The notes beneath the pieces were generated by a model that searched no databases, had not been told where the DNA came from, and saw nothing but the letters and a program-made list of their open reading frames with translations. Below, one piece after another: positions 10,401-22,671 of a DNA stretch of 64,000 nucleotides. The stretch is from Staphylotrichum longicolle (Eukaryota > Ascomycota > Sordariomycetes > Sordariales > Chaetomiaceae). Location of the stretch: the NCBI GenBank assembly GCA_019096155.1, contig JAHCVI010000001.1:7812001-7876000 (forward strand). The letters run 5' to 3'. Positions within the stretch are counted from its first letter, which is position 1. Every line of letters starts with the position of its first letter. The translations under genes and the position numbers were made by a program.

Positions 10401-12686
10401 AAGGAGCTTTCTCAGCAGGCAGCATCCGAGACGGTCAACTTCGTATCGCAGACCTCGCAAATGGTCACCTCGCTGGTGTACACCGATCACTTTGTCGCCC
10501 AGAAGGTCTCAGGGACTGACCACAGCATCTTCTTTTGTAAGTCCGGCTCTTACCACCCCCTATGGATTTTCTGTCAGCCCCTGCATTATCAACTTGCAAT
10601 CACTAACCCTCTTGATCACCAGGGCTGGGTGCGTACATCGTTCTTGAATTTGCCATGTTGCTGGTCCAAATTGTTAGGGTGATCAGCTTTTTCTTCGTCG
10701 GCTTGACGGCGTCCAAGGCGCTTTTCCAGCGAATGACGCATGCGATCCTCAGGGCTCCCCTGCGCTGGATAGACACGGTCCCTTCTGGCCGTATTCTGAA
10801 CCGGTTCACCTCCGACACCTTTGTGGTGGACAGACGGCTGTCTAATCAGACCTTCACTTTCATCCGGAACATTCTGTTCCTGGTCGTCATTATCGCCACC
10901 AGGTATGTGTTTCCCAAAGGTCTGGTGATATTCACAGAACCTAACTCGTCGGAATAGCTTGTCTGTGTCGGTCTATGTCATCTTCTTTGGAATCTTGCTG
11001 TTCATCCTCTACGTGCGCGTCGCGCGAGAGTACATCAATGCTGCCCGCGAGGTCAAGCGGATCAATTCGGTCTCGCACTCCCCGATCTACGACCAGTTCA
11101 GTTCGGTTCTCTCTGGCCTCTCGACCATCCGTGCGTTCAACCGGACAAAGTTCTACATGAACCGCATGTACGGTCTTATCGACAACAGCTCCAAGGCGTC
11201 GTGGATGCTCGAGTTGTCGAGTCGTTGGATGGCCTTCCGCATGGGCGTGCTCGGCGCCCTGTTTGTCAGCGTCGTCGCTAATGCTGTGGCGTTCAGCAGG
11301 GTCGATGCTGCCTTGGCCGGCTTCAGCTTGGCATTTGCCTTGCGGTATACTAATGCCTTGACCTCACTTCTCCAGTCCATGACCTCCGTTGAGCTGGGTT
11401 TCAACGCTTGCGAGCGGGTTTTGGAATATGCGGAGATCGAGACAGAGCCGGAGGGCGGTAAGGACGCCCCGGCTGCGTGGCCAACTGAAGGGAAGATCGA
11501 GGTTGATAACTTGACGGTTCGCTATGCTGAGGATCTGCCACCGGTTTTGAAGAGCCTCACCTTCAGCGTTGGCGCCGGGGAGCGCATCGGCATCGTCGGC
11601 CGGACGGGAGCAGGAAAGTCGACTCTTGCCGCGGTTTTCTTCCGCCTGCTCGACCCCGTCGAGGGCTCCGTCCACGTTGACAATGTGGACATTTCGACGC
11701 TCAAGTTGTCTCAATTGCGGAGCCGTCTGGCTATTATCCCGCAAGATCCTTTCTTGTTCTCGTAAGCGGCCGGTTCCCTTTGGTTATTGCGTTTGCATAA
11801 CAAACTGGCGTTGGTGCTAACACGGGAACGCTCCAGTGGCACTCTGCGCTCGAACCTTGACATGGAGGGCAATCTGGATGACTACGAACTTCTTGAGTCG
11901 TTGAAGCGTGTCCACCTGATCGAAGCAGACGAGGGCTCTGAGCAACCAGCAGTATCTTCTCCCGCCGACATCGTGGTCGCCACCAGCTCGGCTGTGGCCA
12001 CACTTCCCACGGTCGATTCCGAGACAGCCACCGAGGCATCCACGACAGACGACACCGAACCCACTATTGTCGAACCCGAGCCCCAGCCCGAACTGCATCG
12101 TGCCCAAGGCAGCTCTAACATCTTTACGAACCTCTCAACTCCCATCAGCACTGGCGGCGCCAACCTCTCCCAGGGTCAGCGCCAGCTCGTCTGCCTCGCA
12201 CGCGCCCTTCTCAAGCGGCCCAAGATCGTCGTACTGGACGAGGCTACCAGCGCAGTGGACCGCGGCACGGACAGCAACATTCAAGAGTCATTGCGCAAGG
12301 AGTTTGCCGCCGCCGGGTGTACCGTGTTGGTCATTGCGCATCGCTTGTCGACTGTGGCCGACTTTGACCGGCTTCTGGTGCTGGAGAAGGGGCGTGTGGC
12401 CGAGATTGGTAGCCCGAAGGAGCTTCTGCTGGCCGGTATGAGACGGGCGGCGGAGGACGCGAAGAAGAATACCATGAAGCCCAGCGGCGATGAGCCAGCT
12501 CGTGGGAGCGACGATGATGAGAGCACTCTCCAGAGCGAGGTCAACGACGACGTTGACGGCACTGGGGCGTTCTGGGAGCTGATCCAGAAGAGCGCCGAGA
12601 AGGATAAACTCATGGACATGATTCTGGGCGAGGAGAAGGAGGCCTTGCTGGAGGGCGTCATGAATGGGACGGGAGACCAGGAGTAG
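7434..12686 (+). CDS. ABCC/MRP-type full ABC transporter with three apparent frame breaks
   Basis: Large membrane ATPase of about 1,643 residues, similar in layout to yeast Ybt1/Bpt1-type vacuolar or plasma-membrane exporters. Six exons: 7434-7775, 7831-8755, 8807-10536, 10623-10902, 10958-11761 and 11837-12686. Order: N-terminal membrane segments, first membrane domain, NBD1, second membrane domain, NBD2. NBD1 has GKTGSGKS (near residue 676), SQTPWIEGGTV (Q-loop), LSGGQRWRVALARAL, VLDDV and ATHHAE. NBD2 has GRTGAGKST (near 1307), PQDPFLFSGTL, LSQGQRQLVCLARALL, VVLDEATSAVD and IAHRLS. NBD1 carries Asp where NBD2 has the catalytic Glu, the usual ABCC asymmetry. NBD2 also has an insertion of about 90 residues, rich in Ser, Thr and acidic residues, between Q-loop and signature. 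Frames break by one base near 8172, again near 9957, and are restored near 10045. Every motif is intact once the breaks are ignored, so sequence error is likely. Substrate unknown. Confidence 0.88.
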
Positions 12687-13185
12687 GAGGAGACGGCTTT
12701 AATGAGCCTGCTTCTTGGTATGGCTGGTGTTTGGCGTTGTCAGGGCTCGAGTCTTGCATTGCTCTTGTATGGGATAGACCAGTAGGATACCCCTAGTGCA
12801 TCGTGGCTGGCGAACACAGCGTAATCAATGATAATGCAGCAGCTGTCAAACACAAGCACTCGTCCACCTCGCAGGTACTTGCGTGAACCGGTGGTGATAT
12901 TTGTTTGCTGGTATTTGCGTGCCTGGGGCATGATTTGAGAGTTCTTCGTCCTGTGGGCAGCCCATTTTCCTTTTGGTAGTCCACATGCGGCCGTCGTCAT
13001 GCGGCCTGCCGGATCATTGCTTGAGACGGTGCGCTCACAGAATAAAGTCTGGCACACAGAGATGCAAAGCAAATGGGTTTTTTACTGTTGGCTGGGTGGT
13101 GAAAGGTACTCCCCAAAGGGGACATCCTTCCCCCCCGACCGCCTCTGGGGCTTCTTATCCTATCGTACACTGAAAGCATGCCGCA
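12687..13185. other. Intergenic between convergent genes
   Basis: No gene seen. It lies between the 3' ends of the ABC transporter (+) and the zinc-binding protein (-), so it should hold both transcript ends. Confidence 0.55.
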
Positions 13186-15493
13186 TCACTCCTCCTCTGT
13201 GTCCTCCTCACCACCAGCGAGCACCACGGCATTTGTAGCGCGTGAAGCAGCCCAGTCGTCACCAGCCTCAGCAGAAGCAGTACGACCATATCCCTCAGCC
13301 CGACCACCACCAGCAACCGAAGCGGACTCGGCGTGATTGTCCTCCTCACCGTGACCAGCGCCAAATCCATGATGACCATAACCGTAAGCCGCACCCACCA
13401 TGCCCTGTCCATGTCCCTCATCCTCCCCCGCCATGCTCAGCGCATATCCATATCCATATCCATTTTCACGCCCATGTCCATGTCCATGCTCACGTCCACG
13501 CCTCTCGTATCCATAACCCTCCTCCCCATCCTCCTCCTCCCAGCCCTGCTGCCCCTGGACAATGGGAGCGTGCAGTCCTTGTCCGTGCTGCTGCGCAGGC
13601 GCAGGCGCAGGCGCGGGCGCGACAACTACGGCGTCCGTCTCCATCCTCACCAGGCGGTCCCGCTCGGCCACGAACCAGTGCACCGCCTGCGACTCGTCGC
13701 GGAGCGAGACGGACGCGCGCTCGCGGCGCAGGCCGAGGACGTCCCACAGCAGGCCGAGCGCGAAGAGGGCGCGGTTGGCGGCCACGAGGCGGCCCACCGT
13801 CGGGCTGTGGTGCCACGCCTCGAGCAGCTCGTTCAGAGTCGGGCTGGCGGGCTGGTTGGGGGTGTGGGCCGGGGGGGTTGTACTGCGCGGGGCCGGGGGG
13901 TACTGTGTGAAAGAGAGGAGTTTTGTTAGCATGGGGTCGTGGTTTGTTTAAGGTTTGTGCGAGACCCGCTTGAGGTCCGCTCAAGGTTCGTTTAAGGTTT
14001 GTTTTGACGAGGTCTGTTTTAAGGTTTGTTGAACTGGGGGTAGGAAGAGTGCGCGCGGGGGTGTGCGTGGGGTTGTGCGAGGGTGTGTGCGAGGGTATGC
14101 TCGAGGGTATGCGCGGGGATTCAAGGGATGAATGACTTACATCAGACCGCATCGAGTGCGGATAGGAGGACTGTCCCTGGTGAGGGGGCTGGGTCCAACC
14201 GCGAGACTGGGATTCACCATGGCGCGACTGGCCATGGACAGGAGTCGGGAACGGCCAGTCGCCTCCCCAGGTGTCGGGGATCCTGGAGCGGAACCGGCTG
14301 GGGTTCGGATTGGGCCGCACTCCGTAGACCCATTCGTAGATGTCCTGGATGAGGACATCACGCTCCCAGTTGGACGGGGGAGCAGGCGCGGCAAAGGCGG
14401 AGCCGACCCTTGGGCCGCCGAGGGGGTGCGCCGTCCTGGCCCGCGCAAACCCCTCGGCGCCACGATCCTCGGCCATGAGGTTGCCGTGGTGGCCAAGGCG
14501 GTCCTCATGGTTGTCGTCGTCGTCGTCCTCTCCCTCGTTGTCATTGTCGTTGTAGCGAGAGAACTCGCTCATGCCCAGCAAGGCCCTGGCAGCTGTCTGT
14601 CGGGAGACAGGGCGGGTTCTGGGGGGCGGCAGATTGACGTTGATCCAGCCCGGGCGCGGTGTCGACGTCTCCATCCTGGCAGGAGGAGCAATGTTTCCAG
14701 GAGCAGAGGCCTGGTGGTTCGGACCAAGGTTCTCATTGTGATTATGAGATGAGGTCGAGGACTGGGGGACAGAATGAAGGTCTTGACCGCGACGAGGGCG
14801 CAGGGGAGCAGGGCGCAAGGCTGCCATAGGACGAGTGTCGTCCTTGTCCTCTGTAGACTCGCGCTTCTGAATCTTGCGGCGCTGGCTGGCAGTGGAGGAG
14901 GCACCGTCGCCGGGGCTCGACGGAGCACGGCGCTTGGCTTTGCGGCCTCTGGTCTTCTTGGGGGCATTGGAGGTGCCCTGGTTGGAGAGGTTTACGGCCT
15001 TCCTGACGACCCAGTCGCAGGCGTCGACGTCGATGAAGTGGCGCGAGGTGTCGCGATCCCACTTGCGAGCGCGAGCGCAGTGCTCGCAGATGCGGACGTG
15101 ACAGTCCGAGCAGACATGGAGCGTACCTTCGGACCGCTTGTTGCAATAGTCGCACTTCTGGACTCGGCCATACTTGGGATACCAAGAGCGATGAGTGCGG
15201 GTCGGGTCGTCGGCAATCGACTGAAGCGACCGCATGGGCGTGGGGGTTGCGGCCGATGGAGCGACCGAATTGTGGTCAACACCAGAAGCCATGGGAGCAA
15301 TGGGGGCCATGGAAGCAATGGGAGCCATGGGAGCAATAGGAATCATGGGAGCAACGGCAACCGAAGCCCTGAAAGTGTTCGGATTGACGAGCACGGCGTC
15401 CTGGTTCGAGTTACCGGGCGTGGTGTTCTGGTCGCTGGGCGTGGTGTTCTGATTACCAGGCAAGATGGCCAGATTGATCGGCTCATCAGACAC
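13186..15493 (-). CDS. Disordered protein with three CxxC pairs (ZZ/PHD-like zinc module), function unknown
   Basis: A 689-residue protein from two exons, 14141-15493 and 13186-13902 on the minus strand. The intron has GTAAGT, a GCTAAC branch site and CACAG. After a Pro/Met/Ala repeat (PMIPIAPMAPIASMAPI, near residue 50) comes a compact module: C114, C117, C128, C131, C136 and C139 (CDYC, CSDC, CEHC), followed by His in SRHFID. The spacing resembles ZZ, B-box or PHD zinc sites, but I cannot assign it to one. Next are basic tracts (KKTRGRKAKRR) suggesting nuclear location, an acidic run (EGEDDDDDNHED), and a conserved-looking segment WERDVLIQDIYEWVYGV. The second exon has a predicted helical patch (TLNELLEAWHHSPTVGRLV to VHWFVAERDRLVRME) and then His/Gly/Tyr repeats. 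Likely a fungal regulatory or scaffold protein; no function assigned. Confidence 0.78.
15268..15355. repeat. Imperfect tandem repeat in the zinc-module gene
   Basis: Units close to GGAGCCATGGGAGCAAT repeat about five times and encode the Pro-Met-Ala-Pro-Ile run of the gene on the minus strand. In-frame length change here would be tolerated. Confidence 0.7.
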
Positions 15494-18400
15494 CGGAGAG
15501 TCGTCTTTTTTTTATTGTATCCTTTGCGGGAGACTCTTCTTTCTTGACGACGTATTTCGGCGGAGAGTCGCCGCTGCCGGGTTCGTCTTTCATCTTAGAG
15601 GAGCAAGACGATTGAGCGATGAGTCGAGCAAGTTATTGAGAGCAAAGAGTCGATGAAGCAAAGCAATGGGGAGCAGAACAGGCTGTTTGGAAGAGGAAGA
15701 GAGCTCTCCAATGATGGGTAGAGGGCGAGATGGATGGAAAAGAGGATCGGTCTTCGGTGATGGGTTGGGAGTTTCTGGAGTGGAAGAGGTTGGAAGTTGT
15801 GGGAAGGGAAGCAGGTTTAAGTAGGCGTGAGGAGAGGGTAGGGCTCTCAACCGACGTGGCAGCAGCCTGCCCTAATGACCAGAGCCGCGTGCGACAACAG
15901 AGCGAATGACCAGTCCGGTTCAGACGACGGGGTGAGTGGCCAGGTGCTGGGCTTTGGCCAGTCAAGTATTGTTGGGACTGAGCGCGCGGGGGACCCTTTA
16001 TTCACTTCAGACGGCGGCGACCATTTCTCTTCTGCTGGCCATTCAGGCCTGATGTTGCTGCTCCCGCCAAAGTACCGCTGCTATTCTTGCCCAACTTCGA
16101 TGATTGTGCCGGCTTCACCAGCAGTTCGTCCACCTTGTGCCGTCAGAGGCAGGCTAGAAGCAATAATCTGCCTCGGGCTCGCCTGGATTAACTTCTTATT
16201 GCTGTGATTCAGCAAATGCCAGCATTATCTACGCCCCTTCGCACGCCTGTTTCCCACGAACACCTCCAACGCTGGTGCTGAAAGCACCTCAGCGGATGTA
16301 GAGTCGGACGGATTCTTTGTTTGGAGAGGAATCAGAACACGATATGGGCACTCGGGCTTGCTATGGCCAAGTGTACGCAGCGTTCAAAGGTAAATTGTGT
16401 CCGAGGGTACCACCGTCTGAACAGCCACAACAAAGATAACAAGAAACCTGAGTCACGATCTCTCCAACTCGCCTTGCTTCCTCTGTTGAGCTGGCAACGG
16501 GGAAGCTCACCAGATCATTTCGGAGTCACCTACGAAAATGATCAAAGAAAATCAAACCGAGCATTATCAAAGAGAATCAAACCCAGACTTGGCACGAGTG
16601 TGATACAGTGACAACGTTGGTTGCTTGGGCAACGACTCAAGTAAATGAACGCTCCAGAGAGTGTTGCAAGCAACCCGCAAGGTTTAATGGCACCCAAGCT
16701 GAGAAGTCCACGGCGCAAGAAACCGCAGAGCAATTTCTCCAAACAAGCGGAGCGGGAAGATACTTGGAGACTGCTCTCCTTCTGAAGCTCGTCGAAAACA
16801 GGACCGAAAGTCCCGGAGGAGCAGGAAGACCACAGAGTCCCCAGAGGAGCCGAAACTCACGCTCGCCTCAAATCTGTGGAAACAAAACTTTCCTGCCGAC
16901 ACGCCGCGAGAGAGGCGAGTGCTGTGGATGGCAGCAGAGGTGTACTTCGACATGCAAAAGTCCGGAAAGTGGGCCATACCACGGAATCCGGAGCAGAGCC
17001 GTGCGGCCGTGGAGGTACCAGTGCAGGCCGGGGTCTGGAAAATGGTCACTGCTTGCGTACGTGGCTCCCGAACAACAACCGTACAACTAAGTTGTTCCAC
17101 TCTCAACATGGAGCTGCGACGCTTTTGCTCCCAGGACAATGGCCGCTTAATCCATTCGCCCTGTTGAGATCCTTTCAGGAGCCGAGGGAAACGAGTTCCC
17201 ATTCACACGAGCTTTACTTGAATTACACCTGGACATCGGAACGCAATTCGTTCGTATGACACTCGTTGTGGCTCTTCCAATATTCCACAGACTTCTAAAT
17301 TCTTTCATAATGGCAAAACCTATGGACTGTGACGATCTCAGCTTGGGAAATGCAAGTCTTGAACCTCTTGAAGCCCCGTTGGCGCTATGGGCTGTTCGAA
17401 AATCAGGCAAGCGAGGTTGGTGGTCTGAGGCGTCGAGGACGTGTAAGAGGGCAGTGTCGTCCGAGCCAGAACGCGGCCAAAGCGCACCCGGATGCCCTGC
17501 GAGCTCTGGCGGGGCTTCTGCAGGGATCACTAAAACCGTTTTTTAGCGGCGTCCAATCAATGGGGCATGCTGCCCTCCATCACGCGATTATTGGGCAATT
17601 CGCCTAAATTGGGCCCACTACCATACCGCGTCTGCGTCGCGTGCGCGTCGCGACCCGACGCGTCTCCCAGCCTGCCGCCTTTTTGTCCCCCAGCGCACTC
17701 CCGTCCCCCTCTGCCCGTGCCCCGCAACCCTGCCGAGTCCTGCAAGACTGGCGATGTCCTGCAGAGTCAGGAATCATGCGGGAAATAGTTGACGAAGCCA
17801 CTTCATCCTGGCGATGGCTTTGCAGAGCTATTTCTCAGAGTCTCGTGGATTTCACGAAAATACCATTGAGCTTTCTTGTGGCGGCGGATCCTGTCGTTTG
17901 GAAAGTCCTGTCTTAGATTGCACTCGACCCATAAACCCGGAAGCTAAGGGAAGGGTTTTTTAGCTCCCTCGCCCTCGGGACTGGCCTTTTCCTCCTTTGT
18001 CCAAGCCGGGGGCAAAAGAAGCAGAACACCCCTCGGCACCCCACGTCCCCCAGGGGCAGGGCAAATCTCTGGGATGGATGAATGGATTATTCGTTGGTGG
18101 CGGGGGGACTGTCTCTGTTCCTGCATTTCCATGTCCGCCGCTAGCTTCATTGCCCTGCCATCAGGTCACGGACCTGGCGATCCGGCTTGCCGGTCTTCTC
18201 CTCCCGCCCTTGTCAAGCTCATGACGTGAACATCGTCATGATCAGCAACCGACCCTGCTGTCCTTGTGCTCTCATGTCTGGCCTGCAGAGCAAATCCAGG
18301 ACTTGAAAGACAGAAGAGCCGAATGCTTTCGCAGGAGAGGCATTGCGTCCGGCTCGGCAAGCAGGCGGCTAATGAAAGGTGTGCGTCTAGACCAGGGAAT

Positions 18401-19632
18401 CCGTTTCACAAGGCCACCATCATTGCGATGACAGAGGTGACGCAAAGTGGGAGGGCAAAACCAGGCTGACCACCTCTTAGAACATGGGATATAGCCATGG
18501 CCTGGTTGACCCGGAGGACTTCGTACAGAATGTACTTCACACAGAGGCCCGTACCTGACCGTAGTCCACGACCTTGTCATTCATTTGACAGAGACCTGTC
18601 TCTCGATGCGAGGCGAGGAGAGGGAGACGAGTGGCACTCCCGAGTTGCGAGTTGCCCTTGCCAAGAAGCGATGGTCCTTCGTTGCCGACGCAGGGTTGAT
18701 CCACTCGGCCTGGCTTTGGGAGCTGAATTACCGGGTGGAAAGGGAGAAGAAATGGTTGAAACTGGCGCCCTCTCGATCTCGCAGTCTGTGCCACCCTCTG
18801 CCTACCGGTACTGTACTGTATGTACCTTGACTGTACTCTCCTCGTACTGACCTCCTCCGTATCACTTGGCTCGCTCCCGATCGACGGGGTGCCCTGGCCG
18901 TGAGAGAAACGCACTTCGGGTACGGATAGTGGCCCACCGTCCGTTTCCTCAATCCGATGTCTGGATGCTGTGGGATTGTCCCGCACTCGCAGCACCACGG
19001 CGGGCTTCGTTGAGGGCAGGCTCCATTTTCGTCACTTTTCCGTTAAGTGCTTGCATGAGAAAACTGTGGAGGGGACGTGGTGGAGGGGCACCTGCATCAC
19101 CCACGCCGATCTCGATTGGCCAGCCCGCCCTGCCCACCACCTGGAAGCCCTGTCCATCCGTCATGTGGCCCACTTTCTGCGCACCAGCTCCCCTGTAGTC
19201 GGCTGCCGCGCTAGGCAAGTCCTGCTCTTATTAGGCGCATTATTCCTCTGGTCGCCTCGCCAGGCCCCCGTCAACGGATTCCCTCTTCACCTTCTCCCGG
19301 TCTGCGCCCACACCTTCAGCATCTTGCACACAACACCTGCGCGATCGCGAGCATTTCTCAGTTCCAGACAAATTCCTCCCTCGGACACAGTCACCATCTG
19401 CGACAACGCGCTTCTATCTTTGGAGTCACTTACTGTTCTCCAACCGCGTTCGCAACCAACGGCGCATTCCTGGCCCTGTCGCAAACCACCCGTTTCCGGC
19501 AGCGCACAACTGTCCAGCCAACAACACCCGTTTCGCGCGACTTATATCGCCCTTGGCCCGCGCTTTGCGATTACGTCTATACTACTTTGTCCCTTCTATT
19601 CAGTCAACAAGTTTCGCAACAATCAGTCAACA
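15494..19632. other. 4.1 kb region without a supportable gene between divergent genes
   Basis: It separates the start codons of the zinc-module gene (-) and the SANT-like gene (+). Open frames here are short and lack conserved motifs, codon bias or splice structure. It probably holds two promoters and long leader exons; an unannotated non-coding transcript is possible. The last 350 bases before 19633 are C-rich and open in one frame but carry no convincing protein sequence. Confidence 0.5.
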
Positions 19633-20598
19633 ATGTTGCTGCCGTCGGCACTACCCTGCGACTCGTCGCAAACGCCGCCCTTGACGCGCCTCCAGTCGGC
19701 GCTCTTCGCCTCGCCGCCCGCGAGCCCTCCCCAGCTCTCGACACAGACGGCCATTGGCAACATCTTCTCAACATGTCGCTCTCTCCAGTCCCTCCTCACC
19801 AACCCGGCGCCGCCTCTCACGGCCGCCCAAGAGCCCATCACCCCGCCCACGTCGTCGCATGCGAACCTGCCCACCCCTCCGCTGGCGCATGCGCCGTCAC
19901 CACTCAAACTGCGCCTGCGCTCGCGCAAGACAGACACCACAACCCCGCCGACCGCGACCGGCGACCACAGCGGCCCGCCGAGGAAGCGCATCGTGAAGCG
20001 CACCGCATCAGCCGCCCACCAGCCACCCGCCCGGGGTCCCAACAAGCGCCGTCGCGCAGTCGACGACGACCTGGACCGGTACAACTCAGACGACAGCGAG
20101 GCAGAACAGCTACAACAACAACAACAACAACCAGCCGGCGCGCTTGACAACCCCTTCGACCACCACGATAACAAAGAAAACGAACCCCACACCCCGAAGC
20201 GCTCGCGCATCGCCCCCGAGGTCCTCCCCCTCGGCCTCGAGCGCTCCGACTACCACACCCTCCACCTCCTCAACCCTCCACCGCCGCCGCCACAATCATC
20301 ACCCCAGCGCCGCCACCATCACCACGGCAACAACGCAGACCCGGACCAAGGGCCCTCCGACGTGGTGGTCGAGGCGGACGGCGAGATGTGGAGCACCGAG
20401 GAGGACCGCATGCTGGTCGAGCTGGTGCTGGAGAAGCTCAAGCTGACCAAGTCGGACTGGCAGGACTGCGCGCGCAGCCTGGGCAAGGACCGGGGCAGCG
20501 TGGGCCGGCGGTGGAAGAGCCTGATGCTGAACGGGGAGGTGGGGATCAAGGGGGGCGGCGGCAGGGGGAGGGCGAGGATACACGGCACCTGGAGGTGA
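19633..20598 (+). CDS. Nuclear protein with a single C-terminal SANT/Myb-like domain
   Basis: Intronless gene of 321 residues. Met 19633 was chosen because conserved-looking sequence starts there (MLLPSALPCDSSQTPPLTRL) and follows a pyrimidine-rich leader; the open frame itself runs further upstream. The middle is Pro/Ser/Thr-rich with several basic clusters (RKRIVKR, NKRRRAVDDD, PKRSRIAPE), a CAA-encoded poly-Gln run and a His/Gln-rich stretch. The C-terminal domain (residues 250-305) begins GEMWSTEEDRMLVELVLEKL and continues WQDCARSLGKDRGSVGRRW, with Trp residues spaced as in a one-repeat SANT/Myb fold. It is probably a DNA- or chromatin-binding regulator; target and pathway are unknown. 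Confidence 0.8.
   Translation: MLLPSALPCDSSQTPPLTRLQSALFASPPASPPQLSTQTAIGNIFSTCRSLQSLLTNPAPPLTAAQEPITPPTSSHANLPTPPLAHAPSPLKLRLRSRKTDTTTPPTATGDHSGPPRKRIVKRTASAAHQPPARGPNKRRRAVDDDLDRYNSDDSEAEQLQQQQQQPAGALDNPFDHHDNKENEPHTPKRSRIAPEVLPLGLERSDYHTLHLLNPPPPPPQSSPQRRHHHHGNNADPDQGPSDVVVEADGEMWSTEEDRMLVELVLEKLKLTKSDWQDCARSLGKDRGSVGRRWKSLMLNGEVGIKGGGGRGRARIHGTWR
20110..20132. repeat. CAA microsatellite encoding poly-Gln
   Basis: A run of ACA/CAA triplets within the SANT-like gene encodes about six Gln residues. Confidence 0.75.
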
Positions 20599-22671
20599 TG
20601 CCGTTTTTCGGGCAACACTGACTTTCTTTTCTTCTTTTGTCTCTTCTGGTTCTACCTCCTTGAGGGGTGTGTGTGTTATTGTATGTTGTATTAATACTGG
20701 CCTCTGGCTTCTGGGTGGCTACAGTATCTACAGGAGAACGGGTTGGCGTTTGATGGCTTTTTGGGTTGAAGGGGAACAGGGACATTGGGTCGGTGGGAGG
20801 CAGGTCGCGGAATGGCATTGGGATGGTTGGACGAGGAGTTTGGGGTATCTTCCACGATACCACCGCCACTGGCAGACAGCCCAGGAGAGCTTTGTGGTGT
20901 TTGCACGAATTCACGATGTAGATTCTAGACGAGAGATAATTCGATGCTTCAAGCTCAAATCATTCCTACTGGCTCACCTCACCTTAGCTTTCTCACCTGC
21001 CCTTCCTTACACCTTGACCTCCCCCACCCCACCACTAAATGCCCACTTCCCGCGATCGAGGATGAACCAAAGACGACCCACCCACCCGAACCCAACCAAG
21101 GGAGGGATGGTCCTCCCTCAGCTAAGGCACCTTAACCAAACCCCACAGCCCCAGGACGGGGAGGGGCACGGGACGGCGAAACGCGGCAGATTTGACGCCA
21201 GCTGCGCCGCCGCCGCCGGCACTCACTCCTGCCAAGTGCCAACAAACGGGGTGGGCTGCGGCAAAGCAAGCTGAGCAACATGGAAACACACCTTGATTTA
21301 GAAACACAAAGAATGCGTGATGTGTGTGGGGGTTGTATTGTCCGTATTACAGCTTACCAAGTCCAGGCTTACAGCCCACCACCAGCCTACATGAACACAG
21401 CCCACACAGCCCGCCCCTGTCTGTGCCTCCTTGCATCGCATTGCATTCATCCCGTCCTCTCAAAGCTGAAGAGATGGCGGAAGAAGAAGAAGAAAACGCA
21501 GAGATGAGCTGCATCATGCGAGGCGGGCCGCGGTTATTCAGAGCTGACCCTTCCGAGCGAGTGTCTCTAGAGGCAGGCTTGACTCAGGAAAATGACACCA
21601 GTGCTTGCAGCAGCAAGGGCAATGCAAGTCATGATAGACACTCCATGTCTCGCAGTCAGTGTGCGTGCGTGCATGGGGGTGGTGGCCCTCCCGCGACTGA
21701 AACATGGCCCGTGAGCCGACGCACGAATGCCTTGCATGAACCCGCGCCCCTCTCTCTATCTCTCTCCCAAGACCCCACCCGTTCTCCCTCTCCCGCTCTT
21801 TGAAACTTCCTTGCCTGCCCCATGTCTAACTAAGCCCATGGGCGGGACGGCGGGATGGGAGCACGGATGTTCATGTTTCAGGGAAGTCGAGACTGCAGCC
21901 AGTCTGGCCGCCGCGCTGAGCTGAGGGAAATCCATTCGGTGCTTTGTAGAAGTTCGTTCCGTTCGCTACCTTGAGTGTGTACCTTGTTCACTGTTCTGTG
22001 CTGTACTCTTTCCAAGTCCCTGTTTGCTCAACATCCCCTTCATACATGATAAACCCCACTGGCTTGAGACATGCTTGCAATATGCCCGAGGGTGCAGCAT
22101 ACACAGTCATAGAGTCATAGACACGGTAACAACAGTCCATGTATTCCAGGATGTCACGGTCTGATGGCTGAGACAGAGACTGAACGGTCGAGCAGCAGTA
22201 CACTCGGCCTTGGTCTATGGCCAGAGGAGCGGGAGCTTCCCGCTCCGCAGAGCGCAAACCCGTCAAAGCAAACGGGCCGGCCGCATATCGCTGTTGCATC
22301 TCTTCCGCGGCATTGACTCCCTCTTGTTTCGTTTCCGCGTTGGCTACCTTCGCTGCCGCCTCCCTGGCATCAACGGAAGGACCTCTGAGAGAAGGGCTTG
22401 GATGGTGTGAGTTTGAGTGGCGGTTGGATGCTCTTGCATGGGTGCAAGTCCAAACAGTGGTGTTCCGTTTTGCAAGTGTCTCCGTCCTACTGGCCATTAC
22501 TGTCTCGCTGGTACGTGGCATGCAGACCTGCTTGGGGGTTGGGTCGCGGCACACAGCATCGGAGCGCTGAAGACAGTTAATGATCAAGCTTTGCCGTTAT
22601 TGCCAACACCCTGAAAACTGTACATGGCTCAGACTTAGGGTAGAGCACACCAGACAGTCCGACATCCCAGT
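20599..22671. other. 2.1 kb between convergent genes, no gene supported
   Basis: Holds the 3' ends of the SANT-like gene (+) and the P450 gene (-). A 199-codon open frame on the minus strand (21988-22587) has no recognisable domain and was not accepted as a gene. Confidence 0.5.

Noticed and set aside
7434..12686. Calling the ABC transporter a pseudogene
   Set aside because: Three frame breaks exist, but two cancel each other, every nucleotide-binding motif is intact, and similar breaks occur in core genes of the same window, so error is the simpler explanation.
18970..19632. Upstream extension of the SANT-like gene's open frame
   Set aside because: Open by chance in C-rich leader DNA; the sequence lacks conserved composition and a better start is at 19633.
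21988..22587. 199-codon open frame on the minus strand between convergent genes
   Set aside because: No domain, no splice or promoter signals, and composition unlike neighbouring genes. Kept as intergenic, with low certainty.
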